A stretch of 64,000 nucleotides of DNA, from positions 62,001 to 126,000 of the forward strand of contig JACGCM010001538.1 in NCBI GenBank assembly GCA_014058105.1, in the 5' to 3' direction. Each line of letters begins with the position of its first letter. The first letter of the stretch is position 1. A model generated the notes under the pieces. That model made no database searches. It had not been told where the DNA came from and was given only the letters and a program-made list of their open reading frames with translations. Positions 23,014 to 33,639 of this stretch are shown here, piece by piece. A program made the translations under genes and the position numbers. Origin of the DNA: Kingdonia uniflora. Taxonomy: Eukaryota; Streptophyta; Magnoliopsida; Ranunculales; Circaeasteraceae.

Positions 23014-23938
23014 CTAATTCATAACCAGGAGTTCAAACAATTTCTTTATTCTAATTTTTGGACAGTGGAGCGGGATTTTTACGAAAAAGAAGGTAAAGAA
23101 GTTTATATTGGTCAGATGATCTTGATATAAATCTATGAAGAGCGGCAATTTATCCAGTGAATTTTTGCACATCTTTCTTTGTTCGGGGAGATGGCATCGC
23201 CATGAGTGCTTTGATTTGTGCCAGATCAATTTTGATTCCCCTTTTACTAACCAAATGCCTGAGATATTTACCTGACGCAATACCAAATTTGAATTTTTCA
23301 GGGTTGAGTTTCATCAAGTAAGTGCGAAGGATATCGAATATGGTTTGGGGGTTGCTGAAGTGATCATCACGCTTTAGGATTTTACAGATCATATTATCGA
23401 TGTATACCTCCATGATTTTGCCTAAATGATCTTTGAACATTTTGGTGACAAGTCGTTGGTAAGTGGCTCCTGGATTCTTTAACCCGAAAGGCATTACTGT
23501 GTAACAGTAAAGACCTTTTTCTGTAATAAAAGTTATTTTCTCTTGATCTTCTTCTACGAGAGGAACCTGATTGTAATCGAAAGCTACATCCATCATTGAA
23601 AGAAGTTCATGTCCGGCAACCGAGTCGAGGAGTCGCAGGACCAGTGGGAGGGGAAAGTAATTTTTTAGAGTAAACTTGTTGGGTTCTGTGAAATCAACAT
23701 AGACTCTGATTTTCCCATTTTTCTTAGGGTCTGCCACTATGTTAGAAACCCATTATAGATATTTGGCTTCCCTGATAAATCTTACTCGAAGGAGTTTATC
23801 GATTTCCTCATTAGTCGCTTCCCAAAGATGGAGAGCTAGATTTCGACGCTTTGTATGACTGCCTTGCTGTCTGGAAGGAGGCTGAGTTTGTGGCATGCGA
23901 TCGAAGGATGAATACCGAGCATTTCTTGAAATGACCAT
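23014..23938 (-). pseudogene. Tat1 reverse transcriptase, active site mutated
   Basis: Copies retroelement RNA to DNA. The N-terminal lead is EEIDKLLRVRFIREAKYL (23753-23938), then a stop where Trp is usual, then a 195-codon frame (23150-23737). This contains PKKNGKIRVYVDFTEPNK, the motif A region LLSMMDVAFDYNQVPL with its Asp, the motif B region TVMPFGLKNPGATYQRL, and motif C as YIDNM in place of Y-x-D-D, so the second catalytic Asp is Asn. KYLRHLVSKRGI and the connection region follow. Order and spacing match Ty3/gypsy RT. Confidence 0.9.
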
Positions 23939-24215
23939 GCAAAGATGTCGATATTTTTCTTAAGAAGTTGGATCATGGTTTCTTTCTCAATGGAAGATAG
24001 GTTAGAGCCAATGAAGGTATTACGCCCAGGCCCATCGAGCTCAATGGAATCTGCTACCTCAGTGCCGTACTTCCCGAATGTGGGTGGTAGTTCTTGCTGT
24101 AGCTGCTATGCTTTAAGAAGTTTTGCCGTATGAGAGTTGGTGGTGGTGTTCTCAGACATACGTGCAGCTGCTTGGCTACTTTTAATCTCATATACTCTGT
24201 GATTCGTTGGAAATC

Positions 24216-24540
24216 TCAAGGCCAAGTAAATATAGATGGTACTGCTTTAATCGAATGTAACCAACTTCGCCCTAAAATTCCCAAATATTTAGACTCAACA
24301 TCGATGACTATGAATTTAATGAAGGTAGTTTCTGATCCCACATGAACGGGCAATGTAATTTCTCCTGTTGCTGATATTTTTGAACCGTTAAGCCCCGTGA
24401 CTGCTATTGTCAAAGCATTCACAGAATCCGTAAGTCCTAGCACCTCAGTTGCCCTTCTGGATAAAACATCCATAGTATTTTCTATATCGATAAGAAACGT
24501 GTGTAGGTAGTCCTATCCTACTTTGAGCATAATGACCAGG
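24216..24540 (-). pseudogene. Tat1 aspartic protease, active site lost
   Basis: The frame MDVLSRRATEVLGLTDSV...LGILGRSWLHSIKAVPS is the flap and C-terminal half of a Tat-type retropepsin (usual form LGRPWLHxIxAVPS). Immediately upstream, where LVDTGSS is expected, the sequence reads FLIDIENT, so the D-T/S-G triad is destroyed. Lies between gag and RT as expected. Confidence 0.8.
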
Positions 24541-24749
24541 GGGTCGTTATGAGGGTACTTGACATGGCTGGTGTCACAGTCTTCGAAGGTAATGTGGTAA
24601 GGGCATTTTGATTTGCTCGAGCTAGGGAGAAGTTTTGCTGACTTGTCTGAGGAGGTTATTTTACAGCAAGATGTAATTCGATCGCCTTGTTTTCTTTTCT
24701 TTCCTTTTACGATTTCGATCATGTAAAGATGACGAGCTTTCCTTTGGCC

Positions 24750-25720
24750 TTACTCTTGTTCAACGCATTTGCTCTTAGTTTCTTCTTCGAGGAATTTTTG
24801 AATGTCGACTACATAGTTATGAAGTCTTCCAACTAATAGAATGCGATGAAAATTTTGAATGAGAAAGTAGTTACAATCAGTTTCATAACTATGCGCGTTG
24901 TGATACTGACATAATGGTTTATTGGGGATGTCAGTAATTGTTTGTGGTGCCCGATAGAATTCGTCTCCTTTTATCGTTGGCAAGATAGCGGAGAGAGTTG
25001 TTGTCATTACAGGTTGAATGGGGACGGGTCTGTCCGGCCTTCCATCTCTTCTTCTTACATTGTCGATGCTTCTTCCACGCTGCTTGGATGCTTCGATATT
25101 AATTGGTCGACTTCTGGGGTTGAGGTATAAATATTTCTCTAGATTGGATGATAGAGGAGCTATTCATCTTGTCCTTCTTTGATCGTTCCAATTTGATGAA
25201 GTTATTTACGACATTGATCATATCTGTCACCGTTCTGGGCTTGTACAAGGTAAGCTCATCCCGAACCTTGGAGTCAATATACAGAGCTGAGGTGAATGTC
25301 AGAACGACAATTTTAGGATTTGAGTTTCCAACCTTTCGTATTTCCTGCAAGAAACGCTTGTAAAAGCTTGCTAAGGATTCTTTTGCGCCTTGCTCAAAGA
25401 AGAATAAGGAATCTACAGTTATCTCTCATTCATTGGTGTGAGCATAATTGGACTCAAAGAGACGATGTAGCTGGCTAAACGTGGTGACGGAGCCTTCAGG
25501 CATAGTATGGAACCATCTGAGTGGTTCCTCTTTCAGACACATGTTGAATAATCTGTATAGCATATGGTCGAGTTTTGAGCATAATCCAACTATGGCTTTG
25601 AAGTGTCAGACATAGGTGAGAGGGTCAGTGAGGCCTGCATACTAAATAGATTTTGGCATGTGAAAATTATCCAGAATAGGCATAACTTCGAGATGTGGGG
25701 AAATGAGATTTTTCTCAATT
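24750..25720 (-). pseudogene. Tat1 gag, frameshifted
   Basis: Gag forms the virus-like particle. From about 25720 the minus strand encodes a retrotrans_gag domain in pieces: GLTDPLTYV, then the Trp-containing LKEEPLRWFHTMPEGSV, then FFEQGAKESLASFYKRFLQE, continuing in the open frame 25099-25350. The C-terminal part (24750-25007) carries a zinc-knuckle-like CQYHNAHSYETDC followed by a GRLHNYV tail typical of Tat gag. Several stops and frame changes break it. Sequence between 25720 and the PBS at 26408 has no clear domain. Confidence 0.75.
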
Positions 25721-26407
25721 CTATCGAGGGAAGATTTTTGGCATGGATTATTAGAGTTTATGGCTTGGATCCTACTGTTTAGGTCATCCAAGGTGATGAA
25801 TTGAGGAGGAGGAATTGGTAAGACTGTAACTTATGGATCAAAATTTCCCTGTCCTTCAGGTCCCAATCGGTCCCGGATTGGTCTTCTTTCTGGTGGTGGG
25901 GGAGTTTAGTGTCGGGTGCATCGACTTCCTTGAGTTGTCGATGCTGGGGAAGTAAGTCTGAGGTATCGAGAAGCCCTATCTGGCCTTTTGGATCTGGACT
26001 GAGAAGTTCGAATTCTTTCTTCCCTTAGTTGATCATCTATTTAGGTCGCTCTGGATTGATGATCACTTCGGGCTTGTGGAGGTGACGTTTGGCGGCCGAT
26101 GAATCGATCTTGAGTTCTTCCTAATTTTTCCATCTCTTTCTGATGTGTCCGACTTTGTTGGTCCTGGGCTTTCCTTCTTTTGTCACTTTCCACTTAAAGA
26201 GCTTGATTATGAATACGCTGATCTTCCAACCTCTAGACTCGGTCGGTTTCCATTTGTCTCTGCAATTTGATTATTGCACCATGTAGATTGATGGTTTTGG
26301 GTATCGGGTTGATTTTATGATTCCTCAACGTACTAGAATGGCTTCGAAGATTTATATTTGTCATCGGATTATTTTTAGATTAGGGAGGGTAAAGAAACGT
26401 GTAGTAT

Positions 26408-26425
26408 TTCCTACAGACGGCGCCA
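26408..26425 (-). other. Primer-binding site of Tat1
   Basis: The minus strand reads TGGCGCCGTCTGTAGGAA, the characteristic PBS of many plant Tat-type elements, 2 bases inside the LTR edge at 26428. I do not assign the tRNA with confidence. Confidence 0.8.
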
Positions 26426-26427
26426 AT

Positions 26428-26914
26428 TGTTATGGCGTGTTTTCCGGATGGATAATCTTCGCCAATACTTTTTTTAAGGATGATACAATAATAAGCTAAG
26501 AAAAATAAGATTTTACGTAGAAACTCAGTAAAAGGAGAGAAAAACCACGACCTCGAGGAGGATTTTGATGTTAAATTTAATATGTTGCTAGTTATTACAA
26601 GTTATGGAATGAGAGTAAAGTAAGGAAGAGGGAATAGTAAAGCTGTGGATCTAATTAACTCATTATCTGCCTATATTTATAATAGATAGAGGCAGTTTAC
26701 AAAAAGAAAAATAGTTTCCTATTTTGGGGGTAGTGGGCGAACTTCGCGGATCTTTAACGGCTCTTTCTTGACCATGCACAACGGCTACTTTTAGTAGGTC
26801 CATGACTTATAGTATCTTCTCGAATACTGTTTGACTTCGACTATGCAATGTTGTTTGTCTTCGACTATGCGGTGCTGACTTATCCTTGTCGAATTAAGGG
26901 AATATGCTACTACA
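26428..26914 (-). mobile_element. 5' LTR of Tat1
   Basis: 487 bp, TGTTATGG...GCTACTACA, the partner of 8922-9406. The pentamer TTAAA follows, against TTAAG before the other LTR. Confidence 0.88.
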
Positions 26915-26919
26915 TTAAA

Positions 26920-27208
26920 TTTTATAATTAACTTTTATTTCTTCCTTAAGATTTATCTCTTACAAAACCGAAATTTGGCCTAGAAAGTGTTTATCTTCCC
27001 AAACCTCTATGTGGATTCGATTCCAGTCATCCGTGCTACAATTCAACAATCGTACTTTGTGTGGGTATTTTACTAGAGGACCCTGAAAACCCTCTTATCA
27101 AATGGCATCGTTGTCGGGAAGGTAATGGTGGAAATGAACCTTAATAATGCCAAATTTATTTTCTTTAAATTATTTTCTTTTATTTTAGCTTGTTGTGTTT
27201 GCCGTTAA
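26920..27208 (+). mobile_element. LTR end, PBS and internal start of an element 1/2 family copy (plus orientation)
   Basis: The sense-strand 3' end of the LTR (CTCTTACAAAACCG, CCCAAACCTCTATGTGGATTC, ending CCTCTTATCA at 27100) is followed by AA and the PBS TGGCATCGTTGTCGGGAA (27103-27120). About 90 bp of leader then matches the reverse complement of 16310-16399. Tat1's right edge cuts its left side. Confidence 0.85.
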
Positions 27209-27221
27209 GTAAGGTGGACCT

Positions 27222-27424
27222 TTGGTTGATAACTTCAAATGAGGATCATTGTTGGAGTGCATCACCCTTGTTCTTTGTTGAAAACCAAAAAAAACTTATG
27301 ACATGTTTATCATGTGTCTGATTTCTATAAATACAAGCAAAAACACTATTGGTAACACATTTATTTAATAAATGACTAGGTAAATATAAATTTAGGAGTT
27401 GCACACGTAAATATTATGTGTCTA
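27222..27424. repeat. Dispersed repeat, copy b (partner 1980-2190)
   Basis: Matches 1980-2190 from CCTTTGGTTGATAACTTC to TATGTGTCTA in the same orientation. It ends exactly where the CACTA terminus begins. Confidence 0.7.
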
Positions 27425-28007
27425 CACTACAAGAAAAAAACACATATACTAGTATTTAAAAACTGCTATGAAAAGCTATGATAGTTTTTTTTGTCTGCTC
27501 TATTATGTGATGCTATCCTTTTTTTAATAGCGTTTTTACGCAAGCTAGGAAAGAATAACATTCTAAGAATGCTATTGTAAACTTTTTTAGCATAATTTGT
27601 TGAAAGCTGTTGTTTGCTTATAATACCAGTTAAAAACCACTATGAAAATGTTATGATAGCATTTTTTGTATGTTGTAATATGCAATGCTATCCTTTTTAT
27701 AATAGCTTTTTTCTGCATGCTATTAAAATGTTTTTAACAACATTTACTGGTTGCTATTGTTTACTTAACATAATATTTACTGAATGTTATTACAAATCGA
27801 TAATAGATAACATTTATTTTGTGCTATTGAAACTCTTTCAATAGTGTTTAATAAACGTTATTGTCTACTTATAATAGCATTTGTAAACACCATATATCCC
27901 TTGCATTAATATTTTCTAATTTACATGTATTTTGCAATATATTATACCAAAAATAATGATCAATACAAAAATTTGTAATACTTTTATTTTTGCTATAATA
28001 ATCAAGT

Positions 28008-28077
28008 GGATCCAGATGGATTCAAACCATCATCTTCTCAAACTATGAGTGCTCTTACAGATTTAAGCTATAGATCC
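28008..28077 (-). ncRNA. tRNA-like sequence inside CACTA (probably not a functional tRNA)
   Basis: The minus strand folds like a tRNA: a 7-bp acceptor stem GGATCTA/TGGATCC (one G-U), a D arm beginning GCTT and closing GAGC, a 4-bp anticodon-like stem CTCA/TGAG with a 5-base loop, and a T arm GATGG-TTTGAAT-CCATC. The anticodon arm is 4 bases too short for a standard tRNA, so no anticodon can be assigned. A second sequence with the same compact layout is at 52031-52099. Confidence 0.5.
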
Positions 28078-28416
28078 ATCGACATACAAGTACAACTCAT
28101 ATAAGTACTTAACCTTGCAGAAGATAGCTAATAACTCAAAAAACTTTAATAACTAATACTTAATAAAATCCCAAACTCTCTATTTAATTACAGACAACCA
28201 GAAAGTAAAGACTTGCCCACTTACATGCATACATACGATGTATGAAATCTGCCCATACTTCAAGTTTAGTTATATGGTATGACATTAAGGAGATAAGATA
28301 TCAAAACCAAAACTAAAGCCCGTAGGCTAAGTAATACAAAAAAGTGACTAAAAATGAATATCAAAGCGGAATAGTCCTATGGGTATGTGCTAGGCAAATT
28401 GGAACAAATTTGGTTC

Positions 28417-29560
28417 TTACGGCTCCATATGATCTAATAAATAAAGTAACTTAAAAAAAACATAGCTTAGTACTTTCGTAGATCCCTTGAGACTTGTATA
28501 TACTCTTGATATAACATGGGAGAAGAACAGTGTGCCAATCATTGGAAATAAAGACAACATCATCCCCTGTGTACAAGAGGAATAGCGATTGATACTTAAG
28601 TAAAAGCTAAAGTACGCAATGGATTTCCCTTCGAAACTGCACCAAATGAATTCAAAAAATATATTTTTTAATCTATCAAGCACACCTTTAGGAATGTCAA
28701 GACAAGCAAGCAAATGGATAGGGCGATAGGCATATAAGTAGGAACTTGGGGTTAAAAATAAGTTTACCTCCATTAGAGAGAAGTTTGCCTTTCCAACCTT
28801 CTACTTTTCTTTGTATTTTCTCAAGAAGTTTATCTGACTTTGCAATTGTCATCTTACCATAGCAAATAGGTGCGCTAAGATACCATTGGAAAAGATCTTA
28901 ACTAGAAGCCACACAAACATGTTGTATAATACTCCTTGTAGTAGGGGTAGAGTGGTGAAGATAAATCCCACTTTTGTCTCTATTAATGCTTTGCCCAAAA
29001 CAAGCTTCATGACTAGAAAAGAAACCCATCAGCCCTTGTATTGATTTGAGATTACCATTTAAGAACACAATATTGTAATCTGCATAAAGTCGATAAATAA
29101 TAGGTAGAGAATCCCCTGCTGTGCTGAAAAAACCAATCTTTGCCCGTACTAAGCCACTAATTAAGTCCTCTATAAAGAACCTCTTATGCCTTAATAAAAG
29201 CATTGGGGGAGTAGATCAACTTCTCCAAAACTCCTAGAGGACTTCAAGTAGCCTTTGACGACCCCTTGCAGCACCTCAAAGAACCAATGAGACTCTACAC
29301 ATTGACCAATGAGGGCAACCCACCTTAAAGAGAAACCAAACTTGAGCAACACATCTCTAGGAAATCCTCAAACCAACCAGTCATAAGCTTTGGACATGTT
29401 TAATTTTATATATCATCACATTATGGCCTCTTACCTTTCTCTTAGGGCCACCTACCAACTCTTGAGCTAAAGTAATTGTATCATAAATGTCTTTGCCTTG
29501 AATATTTTCCCCTTGATTATCAGATATCAACTTGTAAGCTCAATCTAGTACCTATCATCA
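28417..29560 (-). pseudogene. LINE (non-LTR) reverse transcriptase fragment
   Basis: Read on the minus strand from about 29560: GKDIYDTITLAQELVGG, then an SKAYD-like region in pieces (LVGL, FKVGCPHWSMCRVSLVL), then the 101-codon frame 28898-29203. This holds GFFSTAGDSLPIIYRLYADYN, where the YADD catalytic box reads YADY, and CFGQSINRDKSGIYL, the (S)GxxxNxxKS motif of LINE RT. The frame 28417-28773 (LLACLDIPKGVLDRLKNIFFEFIW) is the post-RT region. Several stops; no endonuclease domain and no poly-A tail found. It lies within the CACTA element. Confidence 0.85.
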
Positions 29561-31175
29561 TGGCAAAAGACTTGTATATCAATATCACAAAACATAAACT
29601 AATTGGTCTATTGCCACCCAAAGATTAGTTTGGGTTTTCTAGCCTTGTAATCAATGTGATGAAAGTGAAAGATTAAAATTTTAAAGTACACCATTGAAGA
29701 AATCTTGTACAACACCATATATTTCAACTTAACAATCTCCTAGCTAGTAATGAAGAAGGTAGAAGTGAAATCATCACTTCGAGGAGCACAATCACAAGGA
29801 ATCTGTGGCACCAACTTAATTAAAGAGACAAAGAATAAAGCTTATACCGTAAGGTCCCAAGAAATACATTTTATTTTTGAGACTGAAAACCCTTTGAGCT
29901 TCTAAGGTTGCCTAGATATTATAAAAGACATGTACATATGTTAGAATTTAAACAAACAAAAAGAGGGCAAAAGAATTTACGAAAAAGACATCTTACAAAT
30001 TATCAAAACACAAAGAGTGGTCGAGGTGGTCGAAGGGGTATATATCACCTAACCTATAGACTCTTATGTGTTTACACATAGTATGTTCATAACACTCATC
30101 TAGATTTACATTTTTGAGAGGCAACAAATGAAATGCCTTAAGAATTCATCTAACCTTGCTTTTACAAATGAAAATCCAGGAGGGTATCTTACAATTCAAA
30201 TCATAGATCAAATTTAGCGAACAAAGGATGTCAATGAACAATACTTTTTCTGTTTAAACTAAGAAATATTAATGGTACAAAAACCAAGCACAAGATATTA
30301 CTAGATATATAAATGTGTCCTCTTTTCTTACCTTTCATGCTTGAATAGCGATTACAGATACTAGATTGTTTTACTTCCTTCTATTAAAATGCTTTAAAGA
30401 GCCCCTTTCCAATAACTAATGCAACACACCATCTGTATAAGACAAATAAACAGACTTCAATAAACTAAGCAATTAGGTCATAATTTGAAAATCAGTCATG
30501 ATCATAACACAAGAATCTAGTAACCCACTAAATTAAGAAAACAATATGGGTTTACCATGGAAAGGAAATCTTTTCGACCAAGAAAGCAGAGCTTTTTCAT
30601 ACCTTAAATCGACCTATGCACTAAGTGAGAAAGAGGTTCAGATTGAGGATGTTAATATTTCTTTCATTATTTAGCGCCCCGTTTCATAGGCACCAAAAAC
30701 ATCAGGAGGACAACCCTGATTCTTGCAGTTGCTTCGTTCTTCGCGCGATGTCTTCTTTGCTTTAGCATAATGATAAAAAAAAACTTACTATATAGACACG
30801 ATTATTGCTTTGAATTCTTTCATTTCAACTCATAGTCGAGACTTCCACAAAAAGGGATGAACAATTGTGTGCGCTTATCTAAACCAATTCTTTTTAATTA
30901 TGGGACAAGTAAGCCATAGAATTATGTTCTAGTGGGCCTTAACAGAGAATATCAAGCTTCGGCCTTGCTGAAGATGTCGATGCCGAATATATCAGGTCCT
31001 TTTGCTTCTCAAAATATAATGCAAGAGGTTTCTTAATTTTCGAGTTATAAGAAGCCATAGATCATAATGGTGTTTCCAAATTATTACCCAGTTTTTATTA
31101 TGCATATTTCATAAGTCCAATGTTCCCTTTTTTTTCAAGACAAAAAAGAAATCTAATATTTTAAAAGTATTTTGG
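29561..31175. other. CACTA interior without recognisable gene
   Basis: AT-rich, with only short chance frames on both strands. I see no tandem array or RNA gene. Confidence 0.4.
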
Positions 31176-31424
31176 TTAATGAGCTCTCACATTAGTTGCT
31201 ATTCTTTCCACTTGTTGGTGCCTTATTTTAAATGTCATTACTAGGTCTCCTAAATCCAAACTAATGAAAACCCAAATACTAAACCCTAAACTTACTACAA
31301 ATTCATTAGTACGACTTATTCCACCGTATGGCATAACAGCCAAGAATGGCTTCAGAAACATCCCCAAAGCCTCCAATCCTGCATTACAATCCGCAATAAA
31401 ATGTGACTTCATGAAAAATCTCAA
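31176..31424 (-). CDS. Unrecognised 82-codon ORF in CACTA
   Basis: MRFFMKSHFIADCNAGLEAL... ends ERIATNVRAH. It is well formed for its size, but I recognise no family, and the opposite strand is open as well (31264-31455), so at least one frame is chance. Its place inside a CACTA element would allow a captured gene fragment. Confidence 0.2.
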   Translation of the reverse strand: MRFFMKSHFIADCNAGLEALGMFLKPFLAVMPYGGISRTNEFVVSLGFSIWVFISLDLGDLVMTFKIRHQQVERIATNVRAH

Positions 31425-31815
31425 TATTACACTATTAGCGCTAGTTAGAATTTAAATATGCAAGTGCATGGCTACAACAAATATGCGTGAATCTAAATCA
31501 ACATATATCACGCCGCATAACTCTCACTGAGCAGTAAGCGCCATTTAAAACTCAAAAATAGTTAGAGGCATAAAAATAAAGGTTCTAAGGGTTAACCAAT
31601 TAGTAATGAGGGAAAACATGTTTTGGAGATTGAAAGGTCATGAGTTGGGAAAAAATTACATAAATTTCCTTCATTGGTTTTGGGAAAATTGCTTAAATTA
31701 TCAATATAAGATTGCTTTGAATCCTTTCATAAGAATGGGTTAATAAGAAATCAGAAGAGTGCATTTATCAAAGAATAAACAAGCAAGGGAAAATTATACA
31801 TATTAACATATAAAG

Positions 31816-32031
31816 ATTAAAATATATAAAAGGAAAAGTAAAAGGAATCAAAGTTAAATAGCTATGAGGGACATTGACATGTAATGCATTAAAATATATA
31901 AAAGGAAAAGTAAAAGGAATCAAAGTTAAATAGCTATGAGGGACATTGACATGTAATGCATTAAAATATATAAAAGGAAAAGTAAAAGGAATCAAAGTTA
32001 AATAGCTATGAGGGACATTGACATGTAATGC
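31816..32031. repeat. Perfect 72-bp tandem repeat, three units
   Basis: Units 31816-31887, 31888-31959 and 31960-32031 begin ATTAAAATATATAAAAGGAA and end GACATGTAATGC. I found no differences between the three copies. The 75-codon minus-strand frame across them is a by-product: 72 is a multiple of three. Confidence 0.95.
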
Positions 32032-32055
32032 GCCCTGCTTCCTCCCATGAAATCC

Positions 32056-32232
32056 TCATTCTTCAGTACAAATTTTTTTGCTATGTTGGAAAACATGCCT
32101 GAATATGTTAACATCTTCTCCTTTAAAATTTTCATACCGTTCTTCGCTTATGCCCTCTATGAGAAAAAGTTTCGCGAAAGAACCATTTTCACATGACAAA
32201 TAAATCGAATCAACCGTGGCAAAGTGACTCAT
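32056..32232 (-). CDS. Unrecognised 58-codon ORF in CACTA
   Basis: ATG at 32232, beginning MSHFATVDSIYLSCENGSFA and ending SKKICTEE. Composition is protein-like and mixed, unlike the surrounding AT-rich noise, but I recognise no family. It could be an exon of a captured gene or chance. Confidence 0.2.
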   Translation of the reverse strand: MSHFATVDSIYLSCENGSFAKLFLIEGISEERYENFKGEDVNIFRHVFQHSKKICTEE

Positions 32233-32670
32233 TTCCTCCTACTATATAAATTAATTCCCCGAACTCCGTATTTTCCCTCAAATTTAAACCCTAAGCCTGA
32301 ATCAAATTTTACTTAATCAAATATAACCCCAGTATAATTTAACAAGAAACATGGTGTTCAAGCAATTAAAATAATCTTATAATTTAGCCACTAGGAACCA
32401 GAATACAAGAACTGAACTTGAAAATCTCCAAAGGTTTTGAGATTAGAGTGAACAAAATATGGGCATTTTGCTAATTCAACAGACAATTTAAAAATTTCAC
32501 AAATCAATGGTTCCAAATTTCTATCTATATACAGACTGTGGAAAGAAAGAATCATCTGAAGGAACTTGAATATAATCTCCAAATAACTCAAAGTAGCAAT
32601 TTACTAATCATTTTGAGCAACCTATTCTCAATGTATCTCATATTGATATTGCTAGAAAAGAAATATAATT

Positions 32671-32696
32671 GAGCGAGAGAGAGAGAGAGAGAGAGA
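32671..32696. repeat. GA microsatellite
   Basis: GAGCGAGAGAGAG... about 13 GA dinucleotides, one interrupted. Confidence 0.9.
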
Positions 32697-32865
32697 TGCA
32701 TGATCAACCCCATTGAAGAATCCACGAAAATGAAGATGGGGAGGCTTTAGATGAACTAAGGACCTAAAGAAGATATGGTTAAGAGTTATGAAAGGAATGG
32801 TAACTGGTTAAACGAGTTTTGGATATAAATTTGACTTGTAGTTTTTTAGCGAATACAATTACAAT

Positions 32866-33462
32866 TGTTGAGAATCAAGGTAGCTACTCTCTCTTCTACG
32901 ACAAGAACGATTTGCGGAATAAGCCCTAACAGAAGAATTAACCAAGCAAGAACAATAACGACATAAGAATTCCCAGAGGAGGAAAGTTGAAAATACTCGC
33001 AGATAATAATCTACTCCCCGAACAATCCATTATTATAATCAAACAGGTTGCAATGATTTCTCCAAACATCTCAAGTTTTAATGGAGTCTCTTAAATTCTA
33101 GGTCGCTCTAGAATTAAACTCAGCAAGATAGGTTAACAAAATAACCTATGACTCCCTTATAAATATGGGAAGTTATTACAGAAAGATGGATTCAAAGTAC
33201 GGATCACAAGACACACCAACGCCTCCAGAACAAACTTCTAAAACTGACTTACTGAAGTCTGTTCAAGCAGACAAAATCTCGTTTGAATGACTTTCCTTTT
33301 ATTCGAACTATCAAACCTCTGCCTCTTCTGTTCGAGCAGAGAAATAGTCAATTCAAGCAGAACTTTGAAAAAGCCTTTTTAAAATCGTCTTTGATCCTAG
33401 CTCGTCCCGCGAGCTCTAATGAACTTCCTCGAACATGATTCGAGTTCATACCATAATAATCA
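32866..33462 (-). mobile_element. 3' LTR of the copia element
   Basis: 597 bp, TGTTGAGAATCAAGG...ATAATAATCA; collinear with 37260-37948 (TACTCTCTCTTCTAC, GAATAAGCCCTAACA, GATTCGAGTTCATACC). Internal sequence next to it has a polypurine-like TTCAAGTGGG in sense. Confidence 0.88.
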
Positions 33463-33639
33463 CCCACTTGAAATTGAATCCCATAACCCATCTCTAGATC
33501 TCCAAATGAATTTCTCGCACTACCCGTTTGATCTTGAAGACCCACAAAAGTTGTACATGTCGTCAACTTCTGAAAAGTTACCACCTTTGTAAACATATCG
33601 GCCGAATTCACATAATTATGAATCTTCACAAGCTTCAAC

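Larger units (their letters stand above)
8922..26914 (-). mobile_element. Tat1: Tat-lineage Ty3/gypsy retrotransposon, degenerate, with nested insertion
   Basis: LTRs at 8922-9406 and 26428-26914 flank, in sense order, a PBS (26408-26425), gag, protease, reverse transcriptase, RNase H, a second RNase H (aRH), integrase, a 62-bp tandem repeat and a plus-strand antisense gene. The extra RNase H between RH and IN, the GGCGCCGTCTGT-type PBS and an antisense gene downstream of integrase are traits of the plant Tat lineage. Flanking pentamers are TTAAG (left) and TTAAA (right), a probable target duplication with one change. Removing the insertion at 10772-17648 leaves about 11 kb. Catalytic residues are lost in PR, RT and IN, so it cannot be autonomous now. 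Confidence 0.88.

Noticed and set aside
31768..31995. 75-codon ORF with an internal peptide repeat
   Set aside because: Produced by the 72-bp tandem DNA repeat; no independent support.
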